Positions 45,329-54,894 of a stretch of 64,000 nt of DNA are shown one piece after another (position 1 is the first letter of the stretch; each line of letters starts with the position of its first letter). The notes beneath the pieces were generated by a model. It saw nothing but the letters and a program-made list of their open reading frames with translations, made no database searches and was not told the DNA's origin. The stretch lies in contig NZ_CP013232.1 of NCBI RefSeq assembly GCF_001584145.1, positions 5,394,001 through 5,458,000 on the forward strand, written 5' to 3'. The stretch comes from Collimonas fungivorans. Lineage in GTDB: Bacteria > Pseudomonadota > Gammaproteobacteria > Burkholderiales > Burkholderiaceae_D. The translations under genes and the position numbers were made by a program.

Positions 45329-47512
45329 CTAAGCGTGAAGCCAAGCCCGCAGCTCGTCAAGCAACGCCGAAGTGACAGTACCGCGATGGATCTTTTCGTC
45401 GTACTTATGCAATGCACGTGACATTGCTTCATGCTTTGGCCCCAGGTTCTTTTGTTCATTCGTCTTCAAATGCGTTGCCGTGAATCCACGAAGCGGCAGC
45501 TTCAATACTTCCTCGCTAGGGACGTATTTGTCGCTATGCAAGTGCAGGAATACCGGCGGCGCGCGCTCGCCGCTGGACAATGGCTTGGGCTGGATGCGTA
45601 TTTCGTAGAGCGTGTCCTTATCCGACGGCAATTGAACCGGAGGGCGCACGCTTTCAATCTGGCCCAATTGCAGCAAGCGGCTCACGTGTTTTCCCTTGGG
45701 GAATTTGTGGACCTTGAGCGCATCCCCTTCCCGAACGTCCATGCCCTGGTGAATTATTTCCAGCGCCTGCAAGCGGCTCCCGAGCAATTCGACGGTGGCC
45801 TTATCGATCACCGGAGACTTGCGTGCCTCGTCGCTCGTCGCGCGCAGACGGCCGATATCGCCGAACCAGTTTTGCGCCGACGAACGGACGAAGTCAGCTG
45901 CAATCATTGGATCGTCCTTCGGACCGTTCAGCACCTCGATGCCTCTCGTGTTTTTCTCTATCGACCGTGCAATGGCGATGACATCTCCGCCCAGGCTCTT
46001 CGCAACATCGAGGTCGATCGGATACTTTCTCAAGGTCCGCTCGATCTTGCCCTTGAGACCATCATGCAGCGCCAAAGGCGGAGACTGAGCAAGAATTCCA
46101 GCAGGCGGCGCCGAGACCACAGTATTGACTTTTGCATGAGACACCAATGCCACGGCGGGCAACGGCCGCGGAACGGCTTGCGTCTGCAGCTGCTTGCCGC
46201 GCCCGTGCGACTTCCTCACCTTGCCTGATACCGCCTTGTCCGCGCGCTCCGGAGCGCTCGTAGAAGTCGACGATGCCGGCATATGCGCCAACGAACTCGC
46301 CGAATTCTCGGGCATTGCTTCCGGTAATGTTGAGGAAGGAGTACCGCTGTCATCCGGCTCGCATATCTCGCGCAAGCATGCTTGATATGCTGAAATGGCA
46401 TGCGCCATCTCCAGAGAATGTTGCCAGATCCCTGAGTTGTCGCTCATTTCCAGCGTACTGGCGGCGTCCAGACAAAAAAGCTCTCCCGCAGCGTTAAGCT
46501 GGTCGGCATATGCGGCGGCGAGTGCCTGATATTCCGTGCGCTTCGCAGGACTGAGTTCGTCACCCCGTTCAAGGATTCTTATCGCCTGCTCGGTATCGCT
46601 GCTTCGCTTGGATATGGCGTCCAGAAGTTCCATCACGCGCGGCATGAGATGCATGGAGGCCATGCCGCCGGAACGCAGGCAAAGCATGACGAGACGATCG
46701 ACGTTGACCGTAATTGCCTTGCCGGCGATTGCCAACAGCGTTTTCCTGCCAGCGGCCGCGCCGGATTTGATAGCAGACAGCTGCATCAGCATATTTCCAG
46801 GCGCCCCAGGCTGTTCGCACTGACGGACGAATTCGCGCAGGACGCCGCCATGCTTCACAACCGCCTCGCGAAATCCTTGCAGTTCGGCAAGCGCCCGGTC
46901 CATGGCGGTCAACTCTTCCTGCGTGCCGATCTGCTCCCCGACATCGTCAGACGCAGACCCTTGGGCGCCGTTCCAGGACCATTGGGCAACCTGATCCGAG
47001 CTTGTGCTGATGCCGTACTCGGCCGATTGGGCGCGGCGCACGTGCAAGGCGCCTTTTGCTCCTTGGTACTGGTCATCCGCGATTTTTCCTTTCAGCCCCT
47101 CCAGCCCTGCCAGGCCGGAGTCGGCGGATTTGACGCCAGATTCGGCAAGCCGCAATCGCTGCGACACCTGCGTCATCGAACCATTCACCAGTCCCTGCCA
47201 GGTTACGCCATATTTCAGTGCCTTATCCACCGCTATCTCGTGTTCCCCGGCGCTCACGGCGCCGCGTGACGCTACCGCCGGAGCCGGCGGCAGCGTTCCG
47301 CTGCGCCTTGACCGTCCGGACGACGCCGGCCGCGTCTGCACCTGGTGCGCCGACGGACGGGGCAATCCTTCCGCTACCGTCGGCAGCCCTGTGCGCTGCC
47401 GGCCGCGCGCGCCAGAACGCTGGCCGGCATTGGCGCCTCTTTCTTTCTGCTCAGCGACAACCGGTTCCGAGGGGACAGGAACGTGAGGGTCACCGATTTT
47501 TCCACTCTGCAT
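45329..47512 (-). CDS. Candidate type III effector (727 aa)
   Basis: This 727-aa protein starts at an ATG with GGGAG 8 bases before it. There is no signal peptide. Residues 1-90 are rich in Arg/Ser/Pro/Gly and probably disordered. A helical middle (about 110-400) and a second low-complexity Ser/Pro/Ala-rich stretch (about 400-480) follow. The C-terminal domain (about 490-727) has charged, beta-containing sequence (DTLYEIRIQPKPL, PVFLHLHSDKYVPSEEV). No family is recognised. Its placement among chaperones and similar proteins makes a secreted effector the best guess. Confidence 0.5.
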   Translation of the reverse strand: MQSGKIGDPHVPVPSEPVVAEQKERGANAGQRSGARGRQRTGLPTVAEGLPRPSAHQVQTRPASSGRSRRSGTLPPAPAVASRGAVSAGEHEIAVDKALKYGVTWQGLVNGSMTQVSQRLRLAESGVKSADSGLAGLEGLKGKIADDQYQGAKGALHVRRAQSAEYGISTSSDQVAQWSWNGAQGSASDDVGEQIGTQEELTAMDRALAELQGFREAVVKHGGVLREFVRQCEQPGAPGNMLMQLSAIKSGAAAGRKTLLAIAGKAITVNVDRLVMLCLRSGGMASMHLMPRVMELLDAISKRSSDTEQAIRILERGDELSPAKRTEYQALAAAYADQLNAAGELFCLDAASTLEMSDNSGIWQHSLEMAHAISAYQACLREICEPDDSGTPSSTLPEAMPENSASSLAHMPASSTSTSAPERADKAVSGKVRKSHGRGKQLQTQAVPRPLPAVALVSHAKVNTVVSAPPAGILAQSPPLALHDGLKGKIERTLRKYPIDLDVAKSLGGDVIAIARSIEKNTRGIEVLNGPKDDPMIAADFVRSSAQNWFGDIGRLRATSDEARKSPVIDKATVELLGSRLQALEIIHQGMDVREGDALKVHKFPKGKHVSRLLQLGQIESVRPPVQLPSDKDTLYEIRIQPKPLSSGERAPPVFLHLHSDKYVPSEEVLKLPLRGFTATHLKTNEQKNLGPKHEAMSRALHKYDEKIHRGTVTSALLDELRAWLHA

Positions 47513-47861
47513 TGCGTTTCTCCCGACAAGGTATTTGGGCGTTTATGGAAACAAGCGCCAGGCAACCGGCATGGCCGATAGCGCCAAAGACCCGGCCCAT
47601 CGATAGCTGGCGCCGCGCGTGAGCGTAGCCATGTTCCGGATTTCGGAAACGTCGGCCGAACGATAGACATCATGGATGAAAAAATCTGCACCCTCGCGCG
47701 AATGGCGTTTTGGAGGATTATTGCTAAGCAAGTGTCCAATGTAATTCGCCGCTGCGAAATGGAAACGCCTGTTCCGAAGATGGTCGGCGATTACTCAAAA
47801 CGGATTACCTGATGGACGCCGGACGCCATCGGAAGAACTATTTTCAATTGGCGAACTCGGC
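47513..47861. other. Intergenic region, no supported gene
   Basis: This is 349 bp between the 727-aa protein gene and the stop of the propeller kinase. I see no convincing ORF, hairpin or repeat. Confidence 0.4.
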
Positions 47862-50800
47862 TCATTTGGCCTTGCCGGCATCTTCGACCGGAATCTGAAC
47901 CTGGATGGTGGTGCCGGCGCCCGGTACGCTAACGATGTCGACACTGCCGCCGAGCATGAAAGCCCGCTCCCTGATGCCGATCAGGCCGAATGAATTTTTC
48001 TTGCGCAGGAGAGGGTCAAAACCCTTTCCGTTGTCGCGCACTTCCAGCAGATATTGCGCATCTTTCCTATTCAGCCGGATTTCCACCTGGCTGGCTTGTG
48101 CATGGCGACCGATATTGGTCAGGGATTCCTGCACAATGCGGAAAAAAGTTGTCGCTCGTCTCTCGTCCAGGACGATTGTTTTTTCATCGATTTGCAAAAC
48201 GCATCGAATACCGGTGTTTTCGGAAAATTCATTCGCCAGCCATTCCAGCGCCGGCACCATTCCCATATCCAGCGCACTCGGACGCAATGCAGAAACAATG
48301 TTACGCGCGATCTTGATGGTGCTGTCGACCAGCGACACTTGCCGCTGAACCTTTCCTTGCAATTCCGGATTCTTGTCCCCGAATTCGATACCGATCACCG
48401 ATACTCCCATGCGCATCGCTGAAAGGTATTGACCGAGCTCATCGTGAATTTCGCGCGTCAGATGTTTGCGCTCTTCTTCTCGCGATTGTTCGAGTTCATA
48501 GGCGCGCTCACGCGCCAATTGTTCTTTCAAACGCTGCCGGGCGAGCAATCGGCGGATCCGATGGCGCTGCCACAAGAATGGCACCAGCAGCAAAAGCAAG
48601 CCGCAGACATAATAAAAAAACGTGGTCCGCCACCAAGGCGCAAGGATCACTATTTCAGTTTCGACTACCGGGGAAGTCGTCTCCATGGCAACGTTCTCTG
48701 CCGTAACCTGAAGGCGATAACTTCCGGGCGGTAAAGCCGAGTAGCGTACTTCTGGGGCGGCGGTCTGCGACCACTCCCGCTCCAGGCCTTTCATTCGATA
48801 ATGAAATTCGATTGCCTCATGATTCTGAAACGAAAGCGCTGCGAACCTGAAATTCAGCGCGCCGGATGTCCACGGCAAACGAACCGGCTGGTCCGGGGGA
48901 AGTTGTCGGCCGTCGCCGGTGATGCTTTCCAGCAGCACATTCAGGGAAAGCGGTAAAAACAGGGATTCCGGCCGCAGGATATGTGATGCGCCATTACTGG
49001 TTCCTATCCAGATCGAACCATCGTCATCTTCATACAGCGCGTCGGTATTGCTGTCGTTCCAGACCATGCCGCTTTGCTGGTTGAAAAACCGCCATTGATT
49101 GCGATTCCATACAGCGACTCCCGCGTCGCTGGAAACCCACAGCCAGCCGCGGGTATCTTCAAGCAGCGCCAGGACGCTTTGTTTTTGCAGCAGAGGGGGA
49201 GTAATGTCCTGGATAGCCAACGTGCCCCCCTGTTCCGTGGCGCGCCAGAGTCCTGCATCCAGGCTGGCCAGCCACATGTTACCTTTCCTCGAGCAGGCAA
49301 TGGTGTTCAACTCTCCCCGAGGAGTGCCGTATCCGGCAAAGCGGGGATTACTCCATTCCTTGCCGTCGTAACGCAGCAGGCCCTTGTCGGAAACGAACCA
49401 AAGCACGCCAGAAGTACTTTGGCAGCCGTGGAAAACATTGACGTCCTTGGCGCCGGTCACCGCCGATATTTCCGCCACCGGCAGCGGCACGCTAGCTACA
49501 TCAGGATGCCTGATGACATACAGTCCGCGCTGGGTATTCAGCCATAGCTGCCCGGATCTGTCGAAGAACATGCCATTGCTCACGGGCAGTTTGGCAATCA
49601 GCGTGTCTTGGGCAGCGCCCGGCTCTCGGCGCACCAGCGTTCCTGAAAGTGTAGTGGCCCAGGCGCGCCCTTTGCCATCTTCGATCATGCTGATCCACTC
49701 GTGCGAACTGCCGCCGTAACGGCCTGGCAAAATGGCGAAGCCGCCGTTTTTCCGTAGTACAGCCGATCCAGAGCGAGTGCCGACATGAAGCTGGCCAGCC
49801 TGATCGCGCAAAAAAGACCATACAATATTGTGAGGCAATCCTTGCCGCGAGGTCCAGTTTTCCCAGTCGGGATAGCCAAGCCAATGAATCAGGCCACGCC
49901 CGGCCGATCCCAGCCAGAGGCCATTGTTTCCTCCCTCCAGGATGGCGCTGATGCCGTCGCTCACGTTCAGTCCGTTGCCTTCGGCGAACGATTGCCAGGT
50001 CCGGCCATCCCAGCGGATGAGGCCGCTATCTTGCTGGCTCAGAATCATGCCGTTATGGTCTTCGGCGAGCAGGGGAACGCGTTCTTGTTTCTTTTGTTCG
50101 TCCCGCGGTGGCGAGCGATTCAGGAACACTCCGCTGCCGGCCGGCAATGCAAATACCTGTTTTTCGCCGCGCAGCCACAATGTCCCTTGCCGGTCGTGCA
50201 GCAAGGCGCCCCATTGCTTGGCAGGCAGGCCATCCTTCTTGCCGAGAACGGCCAGCTTGCCTTGGTCGTAATGGCATAGCGAATGGTCGCATCCCATCCA
50301 CAAATCCCCCTTCGGCCCGACATGCAGACTGTGCAGAGCTTGCATCTCCGGACGTTGCAGCAACTGCTCCGCGCTGAAAAACTGTCGCGCCTGCCAGGTC
50401 GCTCCGCCGTCCGCAGACGTGACCTGCCATATGCGCTCATTGCTTAACGCCAGTAAACGGTCCGGGCCGAGCTGAGCAAAAACCTGGCCCCAATGGAAAG
50501 CAAATTCCGCATTTTTAAACCGCATGGGCGCGAACTGCTGCCCCCGCAACTGATACAAGCCTTTCAATGTCCCGACCCACAAGCGGTCGCTTGCATCGAC
50601 ATGCAGCGCGGCGATATACAGGGCGCCGGGCTCGTCGCTTATATCAAACCGCTGAAAACGTGCGCCGTCATAGCGAAACAAGCCGTTTTCCGTGCCGACC
50701 CAGATATAGCCGTTGGCTTGCCGGGCGAGAGCGGTAATGCCGAGATTGCGCAGTCCGTCCTCTTGGCCGTAATAGCGCAATGGCAGTTGCTGACAATTTG

Positions 50801-50888
50801 CTGGCATCGAGAGAAAGATTTGGCACAGAAGTACGACAACTCCCAGCCAGCGGCGCGGAGTTTTTGTCATTTCAGATTGTTCTGGCAT
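47862..50888 (-). CDS. Two-component regulator propeller sensor histidine kinase
   Basis: This 1008-aa protein has a signal/anchor (about 14-32), a long periplasmic sensor built of repeated propeller blades (DRLWVGTLKGLYQL, GYIWVGTENGLFRYDG, GSIWIGTSNGASHI), a Y_Y_Y domain (about 680-745), a membrane helix (about 755-775), a HisKA_3 domain (LTREIHDELGQYL) and HATPase (DNGKGFD, FGLIGIRERA). There is no receiver domain. No NarL-type partner is nearby; the only regulator in reach is the OmpR-type gene at 55490. The periplasmic part is of the type that senses large ligands such as glycans or cell-surface signals (family knowledge). Confidence 0.92.
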   Translation of the reverse strand: MPEQSEMTKTPRRWLGVVVLLCQIFLSMPANCQQLPLRYYGQEDGLRNLGITALARQANGYIWVGTENGLFRYDGARFQRFDISDEPGALYIAALHVDASDRLWVGTLKGLYQLRGQQFAPMRFKNAEFAFHWGQVFAQLGPDRLLALSNERIWQVTSADGGATWQARQFFSAEQLLQRPEMQALHSLHVGPKGDLWMGCDHSLCHYDQGKLAVLGKKDGLPAKQWGALLHDRQGTLWLRGEKQVFALPAGSGVFLNRSPPRDEQKKQERVPLLAEDHNGMILSQQDSGLIRWDGRTWQSFAEGNGLNVSDGISAILEGGNNGLWLGSAGRGLIHWLGYPDWENWTSRQGLPHNIVWSFLRDQAGQLHVGTRSGSAVLRKNGGFAILPGRYGGSSHEWISMIEDGKGRAWATTLSGTLVRREPGAAQDTLIAKLPVSNGMFFDRSGQLWLNTQRGLYVIRHPDVASVPLPVAEISAVTGAKDVNVFHGCQSTSGVLWFVSDKGLLRYDGKEWSNPRFAGYGTPRGELNTIACSRKGNMWLASLDAGLWRATEQGGTLAIQDITPPLLQKQSVLALLEDTRGWLWVSSDAGVAVWNRNQWRFFNQQSGMVWNDSNTDALYEDDDGSIWIGTSNGASHILRPESLFLPLSLNVLLESITGDGRQLPPDQPVRLPWTSGALNFRFAALSFQNHEAIEFHYRMKGLEREWSQTAAPEVRYSALPPGSYRLQVTAENVAMETTSPVVETEIVILAPWWRTTFFYYVCGLLLLLVPFLWQRHRIRRLLARQRLKEQLARERAYELEQSREEERKHLTREIHDELGQYLSAMRMGVSVIGIEFGDKNPELQGKVQRQVSLVDSTIKIARNIVSALRPSALDMGMVPALEWLANEFSENTGIRCVLQIDEKTIVLDERRATTFFRIVQESLTNIGRHAQASQVEIRLNRKDAQYLLEVRDNGKGFDPLLRKKNSFGLIGIRERAFMLGGSVDIVSVPGAGTTIQVQIPVEDAGKAK

Positions 50889-50903
50889 TCTCGAGACGCT
50901 ATT

Positions 50904-50938
50904 GCGAAATTAAATCAATGGTTTAAGGAAATTCCAAC
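50904..50938. promoter_or_regulatory. Palindromic motif shared with 62042-62077
   Basis: GAAATTAAATCAATGGTTTA and the bases after it match 27 of 35 positions with the copy before the 610-aa protein gene. Here it lies 16 bp upstream of the propeller kinase start, where it would overlap or adjoin a promoter. Confidence 0.5.
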
Positions 50939-51256
50939 AAATCATCGAGCATGCCAAGAAGGAATGCTTCGTGCGGAGCAGCGAATTTTTATAATGAATT
51001 TTGAGGCTGCGAAACGAAAGCGATCAGGAAATCGCACTTTCAACTGCCAGCGGGTTTTCTTCAAGCCGCTGCCGTGACCTATACGCAATAACGGCGCGAG
51101 GAAGAAAGATGCGGGCTGCGATCGGCACGGCTCACATCATAGGGAAATTCCTACGGTGAACTGCCTGAATCCCTACAAAATCAAGACTTCCCGATACCTC
51201 GCTTCCTTCCCGCCAACTAATCTTGGAGCATACCGACTTCATAAAATAAAACAACC
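50939..51256. other. Intergenic region before the autotransporter remnant
   Basis: This is 318 bp without a supported gene. It may include the old promoter of the dead autotransporter. Confidence 0.4.
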
Positions 51257-51630
51257 ATGTCTCATCCCGTCCGCTATAGTTTTGCGCTTTCAGCCGCATC
51301 TTCTCTTGATACCCGTCCTCTGCATGAAACCCGCAACTGCGGTTTGCAATACTTCAGGCAGTTCAACAAACCTGTGACGCCATTGCGACGAATCCATGGC
51401 CGACGACAATTGGCCAAGACAATCTGGCGGCCGAAGACGGCGGAACGATCATAGTCGGAACAGGGAGCCGGATCGCGGTCGGCGATGCCAGCGCCATCAG
51501 CTCAACTGCGCAACGGTGCAAACATAAGGGTGCGGAACGGCGGCAGGGTAAGCGCCAACGGGATCAGCAGTCACGGACTCTATAAGAGCGACGCCAAGAA
51601 GAGAAATCGAATTGCTGATTTAAGTCAGGC
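51257..51630 (+). pseudogene. Remnant of a second autotransporter N-terminus
   Basis: MSHPVRYSFALSAASS at 51257 parallels MTHPVRYRLVLSAASS of the intact autotransporter. Downstream, DNA such as CGGTCGGCGATGCCAGCGCC is nearly identical to the autotransporter, though frames shift several times. The match runs from the signal peptide through about 115 codons and then stops. The gene is dead; the rest was lost or replaced by the chaperone-effector pair. Confidence 0.85.
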
Positions 51631-51651
51631 ATAGTCAATTGACTGCATTGA

Positions 51652-52062
51652 CTATCTGGCTTCATGCAGATAAAAAGTCTTGCGCCACGCCTTCGAATGC
51701 GCTGAATACTCCGACAAGGTATTCATCAGATCAAGCGCCGATATCTGCCCGACAGGAATGCGCTGCGCCAACAGAACATGACGGGTTTCGAAGTTGATCG
51801 TGAATACCGGCGTATTTACGCCATGCATCGTCAAATTTATTTCCAGTAGCCGTTCCAGGACGTCGGCGCGATTTTTTACCGGCAGCGCACCAAAATCGCA
51901 GTACATGGCCAAGCCTTCTTCCTGTTCGGTGCTGCCGTCGATCAATGTGAAATTAACGCCATCGACGGTCAGATCGGCAGTCGTATAAAACAGCTTGGGA
52001 TTTGCGATTCTTGCGATCGCACATACTTCATCTATCAGTTTCCGATAATTTTCGGATGCCAT
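51652..52062 (-). CDS. CesT/Tir-family type III secretion chaperone
   Basis: This 136-aa acidic protein fits the CesT family well: N-terminal helix (NYRKLIDEVCAIARI), strands (LTVDGVNFTLIDG; EEGLAMYCDFGALP), helix (RADVLERLLEINLTMHGVN), strands (PVFTINFETRHVLLAQRIP) and a C-terminal helix. GGAGAAACAT precedes the ATG. It lies 114 bp downstream of the 905-aa protein on the same strand and is probably its chaperone. CesT proteins bind the N-terminal region of their effector in the cytoplasm. Confidence 0.8.
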   Translation of the reverse strand: MASENYRKLIDEVCAIARIANPKLFYTTADLTVDGVNFTLIDGSTEQEEGLAMYCDFGALPVKNRADVLERLLEINLTMHGVNTPVFTINFETRHVLLAQRIPVGQISALDLMNTLSEYSAHSKAWRKTFYLHEAR

Positions 52063-52176
52063 ATGTTTCTCCAGTTCTTTTGTAGGAAATTATCGACCGT
52101 CCGTGGAAGCAATCCGGCTTCAAGCCGGCGCTGGAATCAGCGGCAGCGGCGACTCACGGATGTCATGCGCAATAGA

Positions 52177-54894
52177 TCAGTCTCTCGCGTCGTCGGCGAT
52201 ATTTAAGGCCTGATCGGGTCGTGCCAGACCATTTTTCATGTGTTCCAGCTCTTTCTGCTTTCCCTCGGCTTTCTCGAACGCCGCCCTCGCCTTTAAGGCA
52301 GCAATTCCGTCCCGCGGCATAAAAGCCATGCCCTTGAAACCCAGCTTGAGCGCACCAAGGCAATAAGTGGAGAGCGATTTAACGCTGACGCCGACATAGG
52401 GGTACGCTCCCTTTGCTGTCGCTTCGCGAATTTTGCGCCGCTCGTCCAGTTTATTATTTTGATAAACGGTTTCCGATATGGACGATGTCGGTCCGGAAGC
52501 GACCTGCCCCCATAATTTTCCCAGCGGCTTGGTTTTGGCATTCGCAACCTGATATGCGGCAGCAACATTGACCAGCACCGCGCTCATGGTGATACCTAGG
52601 GAGAGGTATCGTTCCCAAAGAGGTTCCTGGTAGGTCGGATCGTGGGTCTTCTTTTGCGCACTGACCAGGCCCAGCAGCGAATTGATCATCAATGACCCAT
52701 TGATGCCCGCGACCCCTAATTGAAATGCCCGCCACGACGCCGCACCGTATGTCGCGGAGACCTCATCCGGCAATCCGCTGCGCGTGTTGCCGGCCTTGAT
52801 GAATCCCACTTTGAATTCCGGCGAGAGTTCGAACAAATTCGTGCGTTCCGTGACTTGCATGCCGTCATGGACAGTGCGTTTGTTATCGTTGTAGTCAGAA
52901 ACCTCCGTGAACCGCCCCTCGCGTACGTGCAGAGGATCATGGCGGGTTGACTCCCAGGCGGAGACAAGCATATTGAATTTGCTTTTCTGACTATCCGGCA
53001 AGTTGCCCGACGCCGTCTCGATCTTGTTGCCCAGTTGCGCCAACTGCCCTTGCTCTTCATCGCTCAACGGCGGCAACTTGTTCGCCTGTGCCTGAAGGCT
53101 GGTATGCGTCTTGAGTGCGCCGGCGTCGATCTTTAATGTACCGGCAATGACCGCATGCAATTCGTCCACGCGCTCATAATCTCGGATGCCTATGGCGGAC
53201 GCCAATTCGATCTCGAGCGCTTGAACCACGCCCTTTGCGGCGGCTCCCAAAGAATCAAAAGCCGCGCTTCTGATAGCGCTCACTGCTGCCAGCCGCGTTG
53301 GATATTCTGCTCGATCCTTCAGTCCTACGTGAGTTCGCCAATCGTTCGGTCCGTTCGCCCCCATATGCAATGTATCTGCAATCTGCTGCTCCAGTTCTCG
53401 GACCTGCCCCGTGAATATCTGATCCAATGTCTTTACCCGTATCTGCAACGGGCTTCGCATGAGCTCCTTGAACTTGCCCGGATCATCCGCCGTCAGCATT
53501 TTCAGATCAATCATCAGATTCTGCTTATCTACCTCGTCGGATGGCGCGACCAGTCGCTGCAACGCCAGCTGCGAGACGGACGTTGCTATCTGGATGCCGG
53601 CCGCGACACGGGGATCCTTCGCGATATAGCCGCCCCACCCGGCCAAAAGATTGCCGTAGAATTTGAGTGTCTGCAAACATGATTGCCGGTGCAGTCCCTC
53701 GAAGTAGACGCGATTGAGCTGGCAGCGCGTGGTGTAATGATTGATGGCGTGATCGAGCGTCTTTGCAATTTCATCTACAGCATGATTTGCCGCCTCCCTG
53801 AGCTCATGATTTTCAGGATCCGCGACGGAACGTGTTAACAACTCCTGTAGTCTGGGAGATTCGTCCTGCACGTGCTGCAGCACCTGCTTCAATTCCGTTT
53901 CGATCTTGTCGAATGTCGGGGTATTCAATTCCGGAGCAATATCGGCCGCGTTTCGAAAAGCCAAATCCTGGTAGGGCGTTACATGCAGCAAGGTATAGGT
54001 ATTTACCAAGCTGCTGACCGTGGAAGCCGCCATCACACTGCCAAAATAACCCGCCGCCCAGTTCCGCGCAGGAACTGGCGCCTTGCCATGTGCCTTGAAG
54101 GTGCAAATGGTAGGCAGCAAGGACATTATCGAGGCCGGGGCATTGCGCCAGGAATACGCTTTTCCACCCTCCCTGAACCCTGCGTCCATGCCATGCTGGT
54201 CCAGATTCAGCATCGTGTTAAAGCATAGTTTTGCCTGGGTCCAGTCACCTGTTTTAAGCGCCTGCGCCCGAGTTTCGATGAATGCCTGGACGTGCTCCGG
54301 ATTCAATACAATCCTGTCTTCCTCGACAAAGGCCTTGCTATGCGCCAGCAAGTCTCGATGCAGCTCGTGCTCGCTCGGCATATCGATCACCGTGGCATTC
54401 CCGGCTTCGCCAAGCGGGGCTATACGAGATGGAGCATTTTCCACAGTAATTTCTTCATTGCGAATAATGACATGCGGCCCGATCGAACCGGAACTGGACG
54501 CAATATCATGCATTTGTTGCGGCAGTACTTTAGGCGCGTCATTGTTCTTACCGCAACTCTCAAGCGCGCCGAGGACGCCTGCCGATCTCGGACGAGTGCC
54601 GGCGGCACGCCCCTGGTCGAACGTAGCGTGAATAGCGACAGGAGGTTTTAGGTTATTCGCCGGCAGCCTCGATCGTTGCGATATCGTGCCGGCATCAGCT
54701 TCCTCTCCGGCTGGACGGCCAGTAGCGTCCATGCTCGAATTGCGCAACGGCCCCAGAACTCTCAAGGCAGCGCTTGGCTCGCTCAATGAGCGTCGCACAG
54801 AACGGGGATCTGCTTTATCGATTGCATCAGATCGCTCATGTGGCGCGGCATCGTCAACAGCTGCCGATTTGTTTGTGGATGAAGGAATATGCAT
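52177..54894 (-). CDS. Candidate type III effector/translocator (905 aa)
   Basis: This 905-aa protein has no signal peptide. Its first 150 residues are Ser/Pro/Arg/Ala-rich. The body is helical with three likely membrane segments (YFGSVMAASTVSSLVNTYTL near 290; GVAGINGSLMINSLLGLV near 740; LGITMSAVLVNVAAAYQVA near 780) and long coiled regions (about 330-400 and 500-540). A CesT chaperone gene follows. I recognise no named family. The helical, membrane-seeking layout fits a translocator or a membrane-targeted effector. The DNA before the ATG has a long T/A run. Confidence 0.55.
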   Translation of the reverse strand: MHIPSSTNKSAAVDDAAPHERSDAIDKADPRSVRRSLSEPSAALRVLGPLRNSSMDATGRPAGEEADAGTISQRSRLPANNLKPPVAIHATFDQGRAAGTRPRSAGVLGALESCGKNNDAPKVLPQQMHDIASSSGSIGPHVIIRNEEITVENAPSRIAPLGEAGNATVIDMPSEHELHRDLLAHSKAFVEEDRIVLNPEHVQAFIETRAQALKTGDWTQAKLCFNTMLNLDQHGMDAGFREGGKAYSWRNAPASIMSLLPTICTFKAHGKAPVPARNWAAGYFGSVMAASTVSSLVNTYTLLHVTPYQDLAFRNAADIAPELNTPTFDKIETELKQVLQHVQDESPRLQELLTRSVADPENHELREAANHAVDEIAKTLDHAINHYTTRCQLNRVYFEGLHRQSCLQTLKFYGNLLAGWGGYIAKDPRVAAGIQIATSVSQLALQRLVAPSDEVDKQNLMIDLKMLTADDPGKFKELMRSPLQIRVKTLDQIFTGQVRELEQQIADTLHMGANGPNDWRTHVGLKDRAEYPTRLAAVSAIRSAAFDSLGAAAKGVVQALEIELASAIGIRDYERVDELHAVIAGTLKIDAGALKTHTSLQAQANKLPPLSDEEQGQLAQLGNKIETASGNLPDSQKSKFNMLVSAWESTRHDPLHVREGRFTEVSDYNDNKRTVHDGMQVTERTNLFELSPEFKVGFIKAGNTRSGLPDEVSATYGAASWRAFQLGVAGINGSLMINSLLGLVSAQKKTHDPTYQEPLWERYLSLGITMSAVLVNVAAAYQVANAKTKPLGKLWGQVASGPTSSISETVYQNNKLDERRKIREATAKGAYPYVGVSVKSLSTYCLGALKLGFKGMAFMPRDGIAALKARAAFEKAEGKQKELEHMKNGLARPDQALNIADDARD

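Noticed and set aside
45017..45344. Short minus-strand ORFs (83-96 aa) before the 727-aa gene stop
   Set aside because: No ribosome sites, no motifs, and they overlap in three frames. Possibly degraded coding DNA, but not supportable.
47543..47731. 62-aa minus-strand ORF upstream of the 727-aa gene
   Set aside because: No ribosome site and no recognisable sequence; too weak to list as a gene.
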